Notes: generated by a model from the letters alone, not told the origin. DNA of 64,000 nucleotides from Bacillus proteolyticus (GCF_001884065.1 NZ_MACH01000093.1:1-64000); one strand, 5' to 3'; shown: positions 35,788-45,317, numbered from the stretch's first letter. Made by a program: numbers and translations.

Positions 35788-36864
35788 TTAAGATAATTTA
35801 TTTTTGAAACCTTTTAACTCATCCATGAATCTATGGAATTCTGGAATATCCATTTGTTGCGCAGAATCTGATAACGCAACTGCTGGGTCTGGATGTACTT
35901 CTGCCATTACTGCATCTGCTCCAATTGCAAGTGCCGCTTTCGCTGTTGGTAATAATAAATCTCTACGTCCAGTTGAATGTGTTACGTCTACAATAACTGG
36001 TAAATGTGTTTCTTTCTTTAAAATCGGAACTGCTGAAATATCTAATGTGTTACGTGTCGCTCTTTCGTATGTGCGAATACCACGCTCACATAAAATAATT
36101 TGGTCGTTACCTTGCGCAATAATGTATTCCGCTGCATTAATGAACTCATCAATTGTTGCTGCTAACCCACGTTTTAGTAATACTGGCTTGTTAACTTTAC
36201 CTACAGCTCGTAGTAAATCGAAGTTTTGCATGTTACGTGCGCCAACTTGAATTACATCAACGTATTCTAATGCCATTTCCACATCGTTCGGATTTAAAAT
36301 TTCACTAATAATCGCTAAGTCGAACTCATCTGCTACTTGGCGTAAAATTTGTAAACCTTCTACTCCTAAACCTTGGAAATCGTATGGAGATGTTCTTGGT
36401 TTGAAAGCACCACCGCGCATTAATTTTAAACCTTGGTCTTTCATTGCTTGCCCTACTTGGCGAACTTGCTCTAAGCTTTCTACCGCACAAGGTCCCATAA
36501 TGAACGTTTGTGTTCCGTTTCCAATCAATTCGCCTTTCACATTAACGATTGTATTTTCTTTTTTCTTTTTACGTGATACTAGTAACGCTTTACGGTTATC
36601 ATCTTCTTGTAATTCTAAGCTTGCTTTGAAAATCGTTTTGAAAATATGTTGAACTGTTGACGTTTCGAATGGTCCTTCGTTATGCTCTGCGATCATATCC
36701 AGTACTTCACGCTCACGTACTGGATCAAAACGTTTCGTACCTTGTACTTGTTTTTGCTCCCCGATTTTTTGAACGATTTCACCGCGTTTGTTTAATAAGT
36801 GTAATAGTTGTAAGTTAATTTCATCTACCTGTTTACGTAATTGATCTAATTCGTGATTTGCCAT
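35788..36864 (-). CDS. aroG: Bifunctional chorismate mutase / 3-deoxy-7-phosphoheptulonate synthase
   Basis: 358 aa. Residues 1-85 form an AroQ-type chorismate mutase ([31 protein letters not shown]). Residues ~110-350 are a type I-beta DAHP synthase ([63 protein letters not shown]). It condenses PEP and erythrose-4-phosphate, and the mutase domain gives chorismate/prephenate feedback. Called aroA in B. subtilis. It is the first gene behind two tandem Tyr T-boxes; AGGAGGATTTCCAA precedes it. Confidence 0.95.
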   Translation of the reverse strand: MANHELDQLRKQVDEINLQLLHLLNKRGEIVQKIGEQKQVQGTKRFDPVREREVLDMIAEHNEGPFETSTVQHIFKTIFKASLELQEDDNRKALLVSRKKKKENTIVNVKGELIGNGTQTFIMGPCAVESLEQVRQVGQAMKDQGLKLMRGGAFKPRTSPYDFQGLGVEGLQILRQVADEFDLAIISEILNPNDVEMALEYVDVIQVGARNMQNFDLLRAVGKVNKPVLLKRGLAATIDEFINAAEYIIAQGNDQIILCERGIRTYERATRNTLDISAVPILKKETHLPVIVDVTHSTGRRDLLLPTAKAALAIGADAVMAEVHPDPAVALSDSAQQMDIPEFHRFMDELKGFKNKLS

Positions 36865-37029
36865 TTGGAAATCCTCCTCTAATGTTTTAAAAGTATAGTA
36901 AGAGAATAAAAAATTCTCTATTTTCTGAACTGGTTAATTATACAAATTTAAAGTGGAATCGATACCTCTTCTTATTTTAAACTAATAATTACCATAAAGA
37001 CACTAACTACTAGTTAATAAGGCACTTTT

Positions 37030-37300
37030 TTGTACAAAAAAGCCCTACTGATTGAATCAGTAGGGACGATATTTATCGCGGTACCACCCTAGTTGTAGAC
37101 TTATTTCGTCTACCTCTCTTCATTGTTAACGATCAATGTGACCGTCTTTCCCTTCATAAAGATACATATCTTTACTACGAAAAAGATGCTCCAGGACTGT
37201 AATTCGCTCTTGTTTTTGTACTGGTTCGCACCACCCACCAGCTCTCTGTTACAGGGAAACAACAACTACTTCTTTTCCTTTCAACGCATGTTTATTATAT
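37030..37300 (-). ncRNA. Tyrosine T-box leader 2 (promoter-distal of the tandem pair)
   Basis: Minus strand: specifier GAAT-TAC-AGTCCTGGAGC with TAC at 37201-37199, T-box AGGGTGGTACCGCG at 37090-37077, terminator GTCCCTACTGAT / ATCAGTAGGGCT at 37041-37066 followed by TTTTTTGTAC. It is very similar to leader 3, which it follows directly, and it precedes aroG by ~165 bp. Confidence 0.92.
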
Positions 37301-37321
37301 TTTCAAGTTGGACCGTCAAAA

Positions 37322-37605
37322 TACAAAAAGTCCCTACTGAATAAATCAGTAGGGACGATATTTATCGCGGTACCACCCTAGTTGTAGACTAACTTTCCGT
37401 CTACCTCTCTTCACTGTTAACGATCAATTGACCGCTCTTTCTTCATAAAGACAATGCTATCTTTACTACGAAAAAGATGCTCCAAGACTGTAATTCATGA
37501 TTATCCCTGTACTGGTTCACACCACCCACCAGCTCTCTGTTACAGTAAGACTAACCACTACTGTGATCTCTTCATTGCACTTTGTTTATTCAAATGTGTT
37601 TGAAA
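37322..37605 (-). ncRNA. Tyrosine T-box leader 3 (promoter-proximal of the tandem pair)
   Basis: Minus strand: specifier GAAT-TAC-AGTCTTGGAGC with TAC at 37492-37490, T-box AGGGTGGTACCGCG at 37379-37366, terminator GTCCCTACTGA / TCAGTAGGGAC at 37330-37356 with TTTTTG. It begins just downstream of the 37625-37654 promoter. Confidence 0.92.
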
Positions 37606-37624
37606 TTGAATAAGTATGATTCGT

Positions 37625-37654
37625 ATTATAGAACGCTTTTCAAAACACTGTCAA
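37625..37654 (-). promoter_or_regulatory. Sigma-A promoter of the aromatic operon
   Basis: On the minus strand TTGACA (37654-37649), an 18-bp spacer, TATAAT (37630-37625): two perfect hexamers directly upstream of tandem T-box leaders. Confidence 0.85.
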
Positions 37655-37691
37655 CAACTTTTTATTTATTTTTTAAATTTCCGTTTTCGCC

Positions 37692-40600
37692 CTATAATTC
37701 CTCTTGTAAATTCCCCATTACAATTCCGATGCGAATTATCTCATTTTCTATTAAATTTAACACGTGTTTTTCTACTCCATACTGGATTAATAATTCTTTT
37801 ATTTGTATGATTTCATTTTCAAGTAAATCTGCTTCTTGGCACGTCTGAAGTAAAGTAAAAAACACATCTGCAAACAATCCTTTATACGCTTTCATACTCT
37901 CGTTCTTTTCAAGTATCTCTATAAATAACTGTTTCATTTCTTTTTGATTACATTGCCCTTCCACACCCTGAAATTTACTCGAAATAATATTTAGTCCCTT
38001 TTCTAAAACCTCATCCATACATAAAATAATGCGTAAGAACATGACATGTTCTCTCGTTGTTATTACACCTATTTTCGGACGCTCCCTTAAAAAACCACTA
38101 AGCCAAGCTGTCCAAAATTTTTGTTGTTCCTTGCCACTTAACGTTTTTACGTAATAGCATAAATACTGCATAAATTTAATTTTATTCTCTTCATTTTCTT
38201 GCATAAAAAATGGATATAACCAATCTGTTTTTTGCTCCCAATATAATACGCATTTAATAAATACAAAGCTAAGCCATTTTAAAAACGCTTCTCTCGTATG
38301 GGGGTGAAGTACATCTATATGCTCTACCGCATACTTAATATATTTCTTTATCTCTGTAAATAAAGGTACATTAATTTGCGTATAACATAATCCTGCCCAC
38401 GCATATTTCGTAAGCTCACTTTCTTTCTTTAAATCTAAGTACGGTAAAAGATATTTTCGACACCATTGTTTCTCAATATGATATAAAAACGTAATATCTG
38501 CTGTTAAACGAGCAAACATATATTTCGTTCTATCCGAAGTAACCCTTACCTGTTCCTCAAATAAAAATAAATATTCATACACATTACGATCGTATAAATG
38601 ATCATATGCTAAAAGTTTTAGTAATACAGCTGTCATCTTTCCAACAGGATGCTGTATAGATTCATTGTAAAACTCTTGTTTTCCAATCTTAAAATCTGTT
38701 TCCCCTCTCATAACTTGTGGAAATACTGAAAAAGCAAAGCGCTTTACAACTCGTATACTTTTTACATCTAACTCTTCTAATCGATTACTAATTTCATATA
38801 GAAAACTACTAATTAACCAATGAAACGCGGTGTTTCTAACAAATTTCTGTAATAACGGTATCATCTTTTGAATTTGCTCATTCGTCAAATTCCTATTATT
38901 TCGCCACTCTCTAATACAAACAAACCATACTTCATTACTTATTTCGTGTACGCCTACTAGTTGGTATGCAAACGAAATACTCCACTCTACATTCAATTTA
39001 CACGCTTTTGATAGCATCTCTAAAAAATGACGTTGTTCAAAAACACCATCTTGTGAAAATTGCCACACTTGCTCCACTATTTCATCGTCTTTCAGCTGCA
39101 GTAATCCATCCGCTGTTACATTGCATGTAATACGTTGTTCATTTGACTCTTTCTTTGGAATACTGTATCGATCAGAAGAAAAATGAGGGTGTTTCTGTTT
39201 CATTAATTTATATCCATCTATCGTGCATTGACTATTTGAATCGCATGTAAATAATAAGTCTAAGATGAGACACGCATCAAACGCCCTCTCTTCCGCAAGG
39301 TACTCTAATACATATTGAACTACTTCTTCTTTCGTTTCTTTTAAAGCATCTACATAATAACTCTTTAAAAGTTGAAAAACCTCATGTTTACATGTGAAAT
39401 CTAAAAGAACATCTGCATGTAACAACCATTTCAGTTTGTCATCCGCTGTAACGAATACATTTTTAATCATTGCTTCAATCGCAATTTGCTTTTGAAGTAC
39501 ACTTTCCGTTTCTATCATTTCTGTAATATAATAATTTGCTTTATTCTCATTGTTTTCACATAAATATGTAAGACACTCTTTTACAATTTGAATTAAAAAT
39601 GTGAAGTCATTTTGTTGTAACTCCTGCACCAAAATTTCTCTATCTCTTTTTTTTAGCGCATGTTGTCTTAATGATAATAGTTGTATCTTTTCTAATCCCA
39701 TAACCATAATCGGATTTGCATAGTACGCAATATGTGGTCTCATTTTCTCTTTCCAAACTCGCTCCACATGAGAAAAAATAGGCACTGGCAAACGACTCGA
39801 TTCTTCGAGTTCTATCGACTCTTGCGTATCATTTCCCCATCTTCTTACACGCTTCAGTTTAAGTTTCCCGTCCAAAATAAATGTTAACAACAACAATCCA
39901 ATTTCTTTATGTTCAGGGAAAGAACATTTTTGCAATAAATATGAGATCATTTCAATTGAGCTACTATCTTTCTCTGCCGTTTCTAATAAAAGCAATGTCC
40001 ATCTTGCAAACAACAAAGGATCCATCATTTCTTTCGTTTCGTTTAAGTAAGTGCAAATTGTTCGCCATAATAACGGGGATATTTTAGAATAATTTTTAAA
40101 AATCAATTGAAACAGTTCTTTTTGATGACTAAATAGAAATTGCTCCACTAACCATTCCGCAAGTAATTCATCAACTTCATCATACTTTGCTGTAAGCAGA
40201 AATAAATTTCTTAGTTTACCTTCTGCTTCAAGCCATTCCACCCATTCATAATCACGAGCAAATTCAACAAAATACCGAACGGTTTCTATTTTTTTTATTG
40301 ACTGTTTTATATAGGATAATTGCTCCTGCTCTACTGAGGGAGGAACAGTTACAATATCACGAATACGCATTCTTTTCGTAATATAATTATCTCCCATTAA
40401 TTCCGCCCATCGTTTCACCGCTTTCACAAGTGATTGATGATTATTTGCTTTATTTGGATACACAATCGGCCTTATTCCCAAATGCTCCCAATGGTATGTA
40501 TTATCACCTTGTGCGACGAAAGCATAACGCCTTGTACTCGGTGGTAAACCTGTTGCTAAATATTTCATTACTGGGTCATTATGACTATACCCAACGAATA

Positions 40601-41174
40601 AAACGGTGTAATTCGAGAATAAATCAACTAAAAATCTCCTCGCCCAACCTTCCGTTAAGTAAGCCCTTCCAAAATCACCATCTGTTAAAATTAAAGCTTC
40701 TTTCTCCTGCTCTATATTCCCATGTATGTAAGCTAAGCCTTTAAACGCTCTCCCTGTCGGTAATGCAGGTGCATAATAAATATTTAGCTCTCTATTCATT
40801 TCCTTAATTGCATACGTAAAATGTTGATCAAAGTTTGTCGTTACAATGCGAACATCCGTATCTAACGGGAACAACCTTGGAATGGCATAATGTAATGGAT
40901 TCGGTTTTGATTTTTCTATATTAACAAGATCTCTTGCAACTTGGTGTACATCTTTCGTTTTCGCAATTTTACCAAGATAATAATCGTGTGGTTCTGTCAT
41001 CTCACGTTTTTCGACATATAAAGCTTTCGAAATTTCATCAACTAAATCATCGAAATTCGGTAAGTTTGATTTCCCTTTCATAGACACTCCCGCTCCAACG
41101 AATAGTACTAACTTCCCTTGTTCAAGATGATCAATTAACTCATCAGGAATTTCTACTTCTGAAGTAATCCACAT
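37692..41174 (-). CDS. Large SIR2-domain protein, defence-associated sirtuin-like
   Basis: 1160 aa. Residues ~12-270 are a SIR2_2 NAD+-cleaving domain with all key residues: GAGVS at 27-31, TTNFD at 112-116 (Asn114), HG at 151-152 (His151), and FVGYSHNDP at 193-201. The remaining ~890 residues are helical-repeat-like, without membrane segments, as in DSR1/DSR2-type and DUF4020 proteins, where this part senses phage components and the SIR2 domain depletes NAD+. It is a lone gene between the aro operon and a DUF2512 gene. The ATG at 41174 has AAGGGGG 8 bases upstream. The defence role is inferred from domain architecture. Confidence 0.8.
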   Translation of the reverse strand: MWITSEVEIPDELIDHLEQGKLVLFVGAGVSMKGKSNLPNFDDLVDEISKALYVEKREMTEPHDYYLGKIAKTKDVHQVARDLVNIEKSKPNPLHYAIPRLFPLDTDVRIVTTNFDQHFTYAIKEMNRELNIYYAPALPTGRAFKGLAYIHGNIEQEKEALILTDGDFGRAYLTEGWARRFLVDLFSNYTVLFVGYSHNDPVMKYLATGLPPSTRRYAFVAQGDNTYHWEHLGIRPIVYPNKANNHQSLVKAVKRWAELMGDNYITKRMRIRDIVTVPPSVEQEQLSYIKQSIKKIETVRYFVEFARDYEWVEWLEAEGKLRNLFLLTAKYDEVDELLAEWLVEQFLFSHQKELFQLIFKNYSKISPLLWRTICTYLNETKEMMDPLLFARWTLLLLETAEKDSSSIEMISYLLQKCSFPEHKEIGLLLLTFILDGKLKLKRVRRWGNDTQESIELEESSRLPVPIFSHVERVWKEKMRPHIAYYANPIMVMGLEKIQLLSLRQHALKKRDREILVQELQQNDFTFLIQIVKECLTYLCENNENKANYYITEMIETESVLQKQIAIEAMIKNVFVTADDKLKWLLHADVLLDFTCKHEVFQLLKSYYVDALKETKEEVVQYVLEYLAEERAFDACLILDLLFTCDSNSQCTIDGYKLMKQKHPHFSSDRYSIPKKESNEQRITCNVTADGLLQLKDDEIVEQVWQFSQDGVFEQRHFLEMLSKACKLNVEWSISFAYQLVGVHEISNEVWFVCIREWRNNRNLTNEQIQKMIPLLQKFVRNTAFHWLISSFLYEISNRLEELDVKSIRVVKRFAFSVFPQVMRGETDFKIGKQEFYNESIQHPVGKMTAVLLKLLAYDHLYDRNVYEYLFLFEEQVRVTSDRTKYMFARLTADITFLYHIEKQWCRKYLLPYLDLKKESELTKYAWAGLCYTQINVPLFTEIKKYIKYAVEHIDVLHPHTREAFLKWLSFVFIKCVLYWEQKTDWLYPFFMQENEENKIKFMQYLCYYVKTLSGKEQQKFWTAWLSGFLRERPKIGVITTREHVMFLRIILCMDEVLEKGLNIISSKFQGVEGQCNQKEMKQLFIEILEKNESMKAYKGLFADVFFTLLQTCQEADLLENEIIQIKELLIQYGVEKHVLNLIENEIIRIGIVMGNLQEEL

Positions 41175-41246
41175 TCCGGATTCCCCCTTACCTAAAAATG
41201 TCATCTACTCTCATTTTACTATAACATTTTTTTGTTGTTTTTATAA

Positions 41247-41289
41247 TATTTAGATAAAATTTCAAACATGAAAAAGTTTTATCTAAATA
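41247..41289. promoter_or_regulatory. 13-bp inverted repeat between the SIR2 and DUF2512 genes
   Basis: TATTTAGATAAAA (41247-41259) and TTTTATCTAAATA (41277-41289), perfect complements with a 17-base centre, in the divergent intergenic region. There is no T tract beyond the arms, so an operator is more likely than a terminator. Confidence 0.5.
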
Positions 41290-41355
41290 AATCCGTAACA
41301 ATGTATGAACTCCTGAATTTATTGCAAAACTATGTATAAATCGGAGGTGTAAATA

Positions 41356-41793
41356 TTGAATGATTTTACTGTAATAGTAATCAAATTTATATCATGTATT
41401 ATCGCTTTTAGTATCGGATTAGCTTTATTTTTTCCCGCTACGTTCGTCCAAATTATTTCTTTTAGTCTATTTGTTACAATCGTTTCTTATATGTTTGTTG
41501 ATAAAATCATTTTAAATCGAATTGGCGATTCTGCTGCCATTATGACGGATTTCTTACTTACGTATTTAAGCGTTTGGATTTTCGGAAATATTTTATTAGA
41601 CAACTACATGCAAATCGCATGGGGCAGTATCCTTTCTGCCATCGTCTTTACGTTATCAGAAGTAATCGTCCATCGCTTTTCTCATTCACGTACTCGTCAT
41701 AACAACGATAATATTCGTATTAATCGCCGATTTGCATACGGTACAGAGTTTGCTGAAGAACAGAATGTGTTGGATAAAGATAAAAAGAAGTAA
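41356..41793 (+). CDS. DUF2512 (YndM-like) membrane protein
   Basis: 145 aa with four transmembrane helices in residues 5-110 and a charged tail (RFSHSRTRHNNDN). The opening FTVIVIKFISCIIAFSIGLA and DKIILNRIGDSAAIMTDFLL match the YndM/DUF2512 family, which is forespore-expressed in Bacillus and of unknown function. It starts at a TTG with TCGGAGGTG ideally spaced. Confidence 0.75.
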   Translation: MNDFTVIVIKFISCIIAFSIGLALFFPATFVQIISFSLFVTIVSYMFVDKIILNRIGDSAAIMTDFLLTYLSVWIFGNILLDNYMQIAWGSILSAIVFTLSEVIVHRFSHSRTRHNNDNIRINRRFAYGTEFAEEQNVLDKDKKK

Positions 41794-41812
41794 TGTTTTG
41801 ATGAAGGAGCTC

Positions 41813-41929
41813 CATCGCCATCAAGCTAAAAAAAGCAAATACCCCAAAATGAATAAATTGACATCTCCAAGAGGAATTGTACATTTTTTTGTTTTTTGGT
41901 GTAATAAAACGCTAATGTTGATGAGCATG
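41813..41929. mobile_element. IS231-derived miniature element or remnant
   Basis: The left end CATCGCCATCAAGCTAAA (41813-41830) and right end TTGATGAGCATG (41918-41929) resemble the two terminal repeats of the IS231 group (family ends CATGCCCATCAACTTAAG and its complement). The ~117 bp between holds no transposase. The same left-end sequence recurs at 45841 next to a transposase fragment. This suggests a non-autonomous MITE or an internally deleted IS. Confidence 0.5.
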
Positions 41930-42016
41930 GCATGTGTGCTACCCCTTCTAAAAAAGTAAAAAACAGTGTTTATCGAGAGTAAACCATCTTAACTGTAATA
42001 ACTAATTAAAGAAAAA

Positions 42017-42050
42017 GGCAGAATCTGTATCCGAAGATCCAGATTCTGCC
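42017..42050 (-). terminator. Terminator of the repeat-protein gene
   Basis: GGCAGAATCTG / CAGATTCTGCC with a 12-base loop and TTTTTC on the minus strand, 8 bp past the stop at 42058. Confidence 0.85.
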
Positions 42051-42057
42051 CTTTTCT

Positions 42058-42588
42058 TTAATCGCATTTTTCTATTTGGTCACCTTCTTCACCTGCATTT
42101 TCTGCCGAACTATCCGTTCCGCCTCCCACTGCATGTTGCTGTTTGGTATTAGAACTTTCGATGGCAGCGTTGGTTCCCGCTGCACTGTCTTCTCCACCAC
42201 CACTTGCCACTTGAGTAGCACCAGCCTGTTCCTTACGGGTTTTATTAATTTGATTATTGATGATAATTACAAATTCTTCCTCTTCATCCGAAGTTTCTTT
42301 TTTCTTTTTATGCGGCTCAATCTGGTCCCCACTAATTCCTTTATTTATAGCTTCGCCTCCAGCGCCCACCGTTCCTTGCTGTCGGGTATTCGATGAATCG
42401 ATTGCTGCATTACTTCCTGCTGCACTATTTTGTCCGGCTCCACTGGCAATTTGTGTTGTATTCGGTGCAAATGTAATCTGATTATTAATGACAATGACAA
42501 TTTTTCGTTTATCAGCAAGATTTCCCAAATTAATTTCTTCTCCATCTTTTTTTACAAATCGAAACGTGATTTTTTCATTGTTTTCCAT
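42058..42588 (-). CDS. Internally duplicated low-complexity protein beside ATP-grasp genes
   Basis: 176 aa, hydrophilic, no signal peptide. After a 28-residue head (MENNEKITFRFVKKDGEEIN) come two repeats: residues 29-91 and 105-173. Each opens with a hydrophobic strand plus INNQI, then ASGxGxxSAAGxNAAI, a (D/E)SSNTxQQ stretch, a Gly-rich segment, and ends GDQIE. A KKKKETSDEEEE linker joins them. I do not recognise the family. Co-orientation with the upstream YheC/D-type gene suggests a spore-surface protein or an ATP-grasp substrate; both are inference. GGGGGGAGAAT precedes the ATG at 42588. Confidence 0.6.
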   Translation of the reverse strand: MENNEKITFRFVKKDGEEINLGNLADKRKIVIVINNQITFAPNTTQIASGAGQNSAAGSNAAIDSSNTRQQGTVGAGGEAINKGISGDQIEPHKKKKETSDEEEEFVIIINNQINKTRKEQAGATQVASGGGEDSAAGTNAAIESSNTKQQHAVGGGTDSSAENAGEEGDQIEKCD

Positions 42589-42866
42589 ATTCTCCCCCCT
42601 TTGTAATATTAAATGACTGGAGAATGATAATGGATTGGACAAGCGTATTTTTTTATAAATATGTGCCCCCACCCACAATGAAGGGTGTATTACCGGGTTC
42701 CGGTATTTTTCTCGTATTAGGTAAGTCGGCTTGGCGACAGTCCAGCATCCGCCGAATTTTGGAATGCATGGAGAAAAGCCTTATAGGGGATATAGAAAGA
42801 GAGATTAGTAGAAACATTGGTATATAAAGGTTTCTAGGTTTGATTATATTTTTCTATTTTCTTTTC

Positions 42867-43892
42867 TTATTTAGATTTATCAGCCAAATATCTAGCATAG
42901 TGAATTAAATTTCTAGCTACATCTAGTTCAAGATTAAATATATTAGGTACCCCTGGTCTCCAATTCACCTCAAATAACCACAATTTTTGATCTTTATCAA
43001 TCCCTACATCAATTCCTAACTCATCGAATAATACATCCCTAAATAAAGAATTAAAATGGTTAGAAAAAGTTACTGCAAATCGTTCTAAATACCTTTTAAT
43101 ATTATACCAATCGTTATCAAACTCGGCTTTTAAAAAAACATCTAAATAAGTACTATAACCACCCTTAGCCATATTTGATACAATACTTCCTAATGGACCT
43201 ATTCTCGGGAATATAGAAGTAACAACCCACCTGCCTTCCCCATTTCTTTGAACATGCAATCGGAAATCATAAACATGACCAGATTTCATTTGACATGAAA
43301 TAAACTGTTGAACTATGTAACCTTGCTCTTGAATCTTATCAGATATAAAGCTCCGTAATTGTTTTTTATTAATAGATGAAATTTGTTCTGACTCATTCAT
43401 ACTGTAATTCATCCCATTTTTTTCAATGAAAACAATACCACTACCTTGATGTCCAGAAATAGGTTTAATAATAAGTTTTTCATAACGATTAATCATATCA
43501 AAAAACTTATTAACATCATTTAATTCATAAAAAGGAATAAGATATTGCTTAAATTTTTTTGCTCTATTTATTCTGTTATATACACTTAATTTATTTCCAA
43601 TTGAATGACTTGTAAAAGGAACTTTTTCATGTAGATAATCATAGATTTGCTGATTTTTATCACTAACATGAACACTTGCATTGTAAATAACATCTGGAAA
43701 AGAAAATTCTTGTTCAATCCAATTACCATTTTCATAAGTTTTACCTAAAATCTTCTTCGTTTCTATATTTACTTTCCCTAAAGTAAAATAAAAAAATTCC
43801 ACACCTTCAGCTTTAGCTACAGCAGCATAAGTATATGCTTTCTTTACGTCATTCGGATCTTTCCGATGATGAAGCATTCCAATTATAGTCAT
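42867..43892 (-). CDS. YheC/YheD family ATP-grasp protein
   Basis: 341 aa. An N-terminal pre-ATP-grasp domain (MTIIGMLHHRKDPNDVKKAY, PDVIYNAS) is followed by the ATP-grasp core: FPF-like strand LIIKPISGHQGSGIVFIEK (ATP lysine and Gly loop), IVQQFISC, DFRLHVQRN, and the metal-binding end DVGIDKDQKLWLFEVNWRPG. YheC and YheD are endospore coat-associated in B. subtilis; the reaction is unknown. GC content is visibly lower than in surrounding genes. The downstream repeat protein may be its partner or substrate. The start at 43892 is chosen by family alignment; the RBS (AAGGGAAG) is distant. Confidence 0.72.
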   Translation of the reverse strand: MTIIGMLHHRKDPNDVKKAYTYAAVAKAEGVEFFYFTLGKVNIETKKILGKTYENGNWIEQEFSFPDVIYNASVHVSDKNQQIYDYLHEKVPFTSHSIGNKLSVYNRINRAKKFKQYLIPFYELNDVNKFFDMINRYEKLIIKPISGHQGSGIVFIEKNGMNYSMNESEQISSINKKQLRSFISDKIQEQGYIVQQFISCQMKSGHVYDFRLHVQRNGEGRWVVTSIFPRIGPLGSIVSNMAKGGYSTYLDVFLKAEFDNDWYNIKRYLERFAVTFSNHFNSLFRDVLFDELGIDVGIDKDQKLWLFEVNWRPGVPNIFNLELDVARNLIHYARYLADKSK

Positions 43893-44087
43893 GTTAGTTC
43901 TTCTTCCCTTCTTTCTAAAGATGTTTTTCAAAACAAATATCAAATTCATTATATATATATTCATGTTCTTCCTCATTCAACCATTTTTCGAAAAATCCAG
44001 AACAAGCTTAGCCTCATTTTAATATTCTACCTATAGAAATAATAAATCTAAGGGTTTATAAAATAATTAAGGTTAGGGTGGCATAAA

Positions 44088-45317
44088 ATGGATACTATCG
44101 TTTTCATTGAAACAAATAAATCTGGATCAAGTAGGGAAGCAATCAAAGCAGCTGAAAAACTTAATTTCTTTACTGTTTTATTAACTAAAAAAACAAAATT
44201 TATTAATGAACGCACTATATTCCCTGATGTACATCAGATGATTTTCACTGATATAAATGATTATGATAATATAATTACAACAATTGAAAAATTAAATAAA
44301 TCAGGAAAAAACATAAAAGGGATATTTAGTTTTATTGACCCTTATGTTTATGTGGCTGCGCGTTTATCAGAAAAATTTTGCTCAAACTCACATACTGTAT
44401 CTACTAAAGCTATCTATCGTATGGAAAACAAAATATTAACTCGTAATGTACTTAAAGAATTACCAATCTCACTCAAATATTTAATTTACAAACCAACAGA
44501 ATCATTATCATCTTTTCTTGAAAAAACTAAAGAGATGAATTTCCCTCTTATTGTAAAATCCCCTAAATCAACAGGATCCAAAGATGTATTATTAGTAAAA
44601 AATAAAGATCAATTAATCTTATCTATACAAAGTCTTTTAAAAAAACTACCTAATGAAGAAATTCTACTTGAAGAATATATAGATGGACCTCAGTACTTAG
44701 TTGAAATTTTAGTTCAAGATGGAAAAGTCCATATTATAGCAGTAATTGAACAAGAAATTACACTTTTTGAACGCTTTATTGTTACTGGTTATTCTTTACT
44801 AGGACAGGTAGACAAAAGACTATACAATAGTCTTTGCAATGCAGTTAACTCTGTAATTCAGGCTTTTAATATGAAAAATGGAGCGTGTCATCTAGAACTC
44901 CGGAGAATAAAAGATGTTTGGAAATTAATTGAGATAAATCCCAGAATATCAGGTGGAGCAATGAATGACATAATTGAAATTGGACATGGAATCAACTTAG
45001 TGCAAGAGACTATTCAGTTAATGTTAGGAAATAAAACTTCACTAAATAAAAAACATTATAAATATGTGTACGCTCATTACCTAACAGTTAAATCTAAAGG
45101 AAAACTAATTCGAGTTACTGGGAAAAACCGTAGTTCTAAATATCCTGGTGTAGAGAAAGTTTATATAAAACCTAAAAAAGGAACTATCTTAAAACCACCT
45201 TCATCAATGGGACATCGATGTGGATACGTTTTAGCAGCAGCCAATTTTAAAACAGAAGCGAAAAAAATAGCTTTAGAAGCAGCTAAAGAAATTTCATTTG
45301 AAATCCAAAAAGAATAA
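44088..45317 (+). CDS. ATP-grasp ligase, carbamoyl-phosphate-synthase-like
   Basis: 409 aa. N-terminal Rossmann-like half (MDTIVFIETNKSGSSREAIK, FSFIDPYVYVAARLSEKF), ATP-grasp core with FPLIVKSPKSTGSKDVLLVK, EEYIDGPQYLVEILVQDGKV, and the catalytic end LIEINPRISGGAMNDIIEIG. This form covers L-amino acid ligases (BacD, YwfE-like) and related carboxylate-amine ligases that join two small carboxyl/amine substrates. It is divergent from the YheC/D-type ATP-grasp gene with a shared 195-bp promoter region. Very AT-rich. AGGGTGGCATAAA precedes the ATG. Substrates cannot be predicted. Confidence 0.75.
   Translation: MDTIVFIETNKSGSSREAIKAAEKLNFFTVLLTKKTKFINERTIFPDVHQMIFTDINDYDNIITTIEKLNKSGKNIKGIFSFIDPYVYVAARLSEKFCSNSHTVSTKAIYRMENKILTRNVLKELPISLKYLIYKPTESLSSFLEKTKEMNFPLIVKSPKSTGSKDVLLVKNKDQLILSIQSLLKKLPNEEILLEEYIDGPQYLVEILVQDGKVHIIAVIEQEITLFERFIVTGYSLLGQVDKRLYNSLCNAVNSVIQAFNMKNGACHLELRRIKDVWKLIEINPRISGGAMNDIIEIGHGINLVQETIQLMLGNKTSLNKKHYKYVYAHYLTVKSKGKLIRVTGKNRSSKYPGVEKVYIKPKKGTILKPPSSMGHRCGYVLAAANFKTEAKKIALEAAKEISFEIQKE

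Noticed and set aside
42624-42827. 67-codon plus-strand frame over the gap between the repeat protein and the YheC/D gene
   Set aside because: No ribosome site, partial overlap with the start of the repeat-protein gene on the other strand, and only a vague similarity of its C-terminus to recombinase domains. A TACCGG/CCGGTA hairpin inside it has no upstream plus-strand gene.
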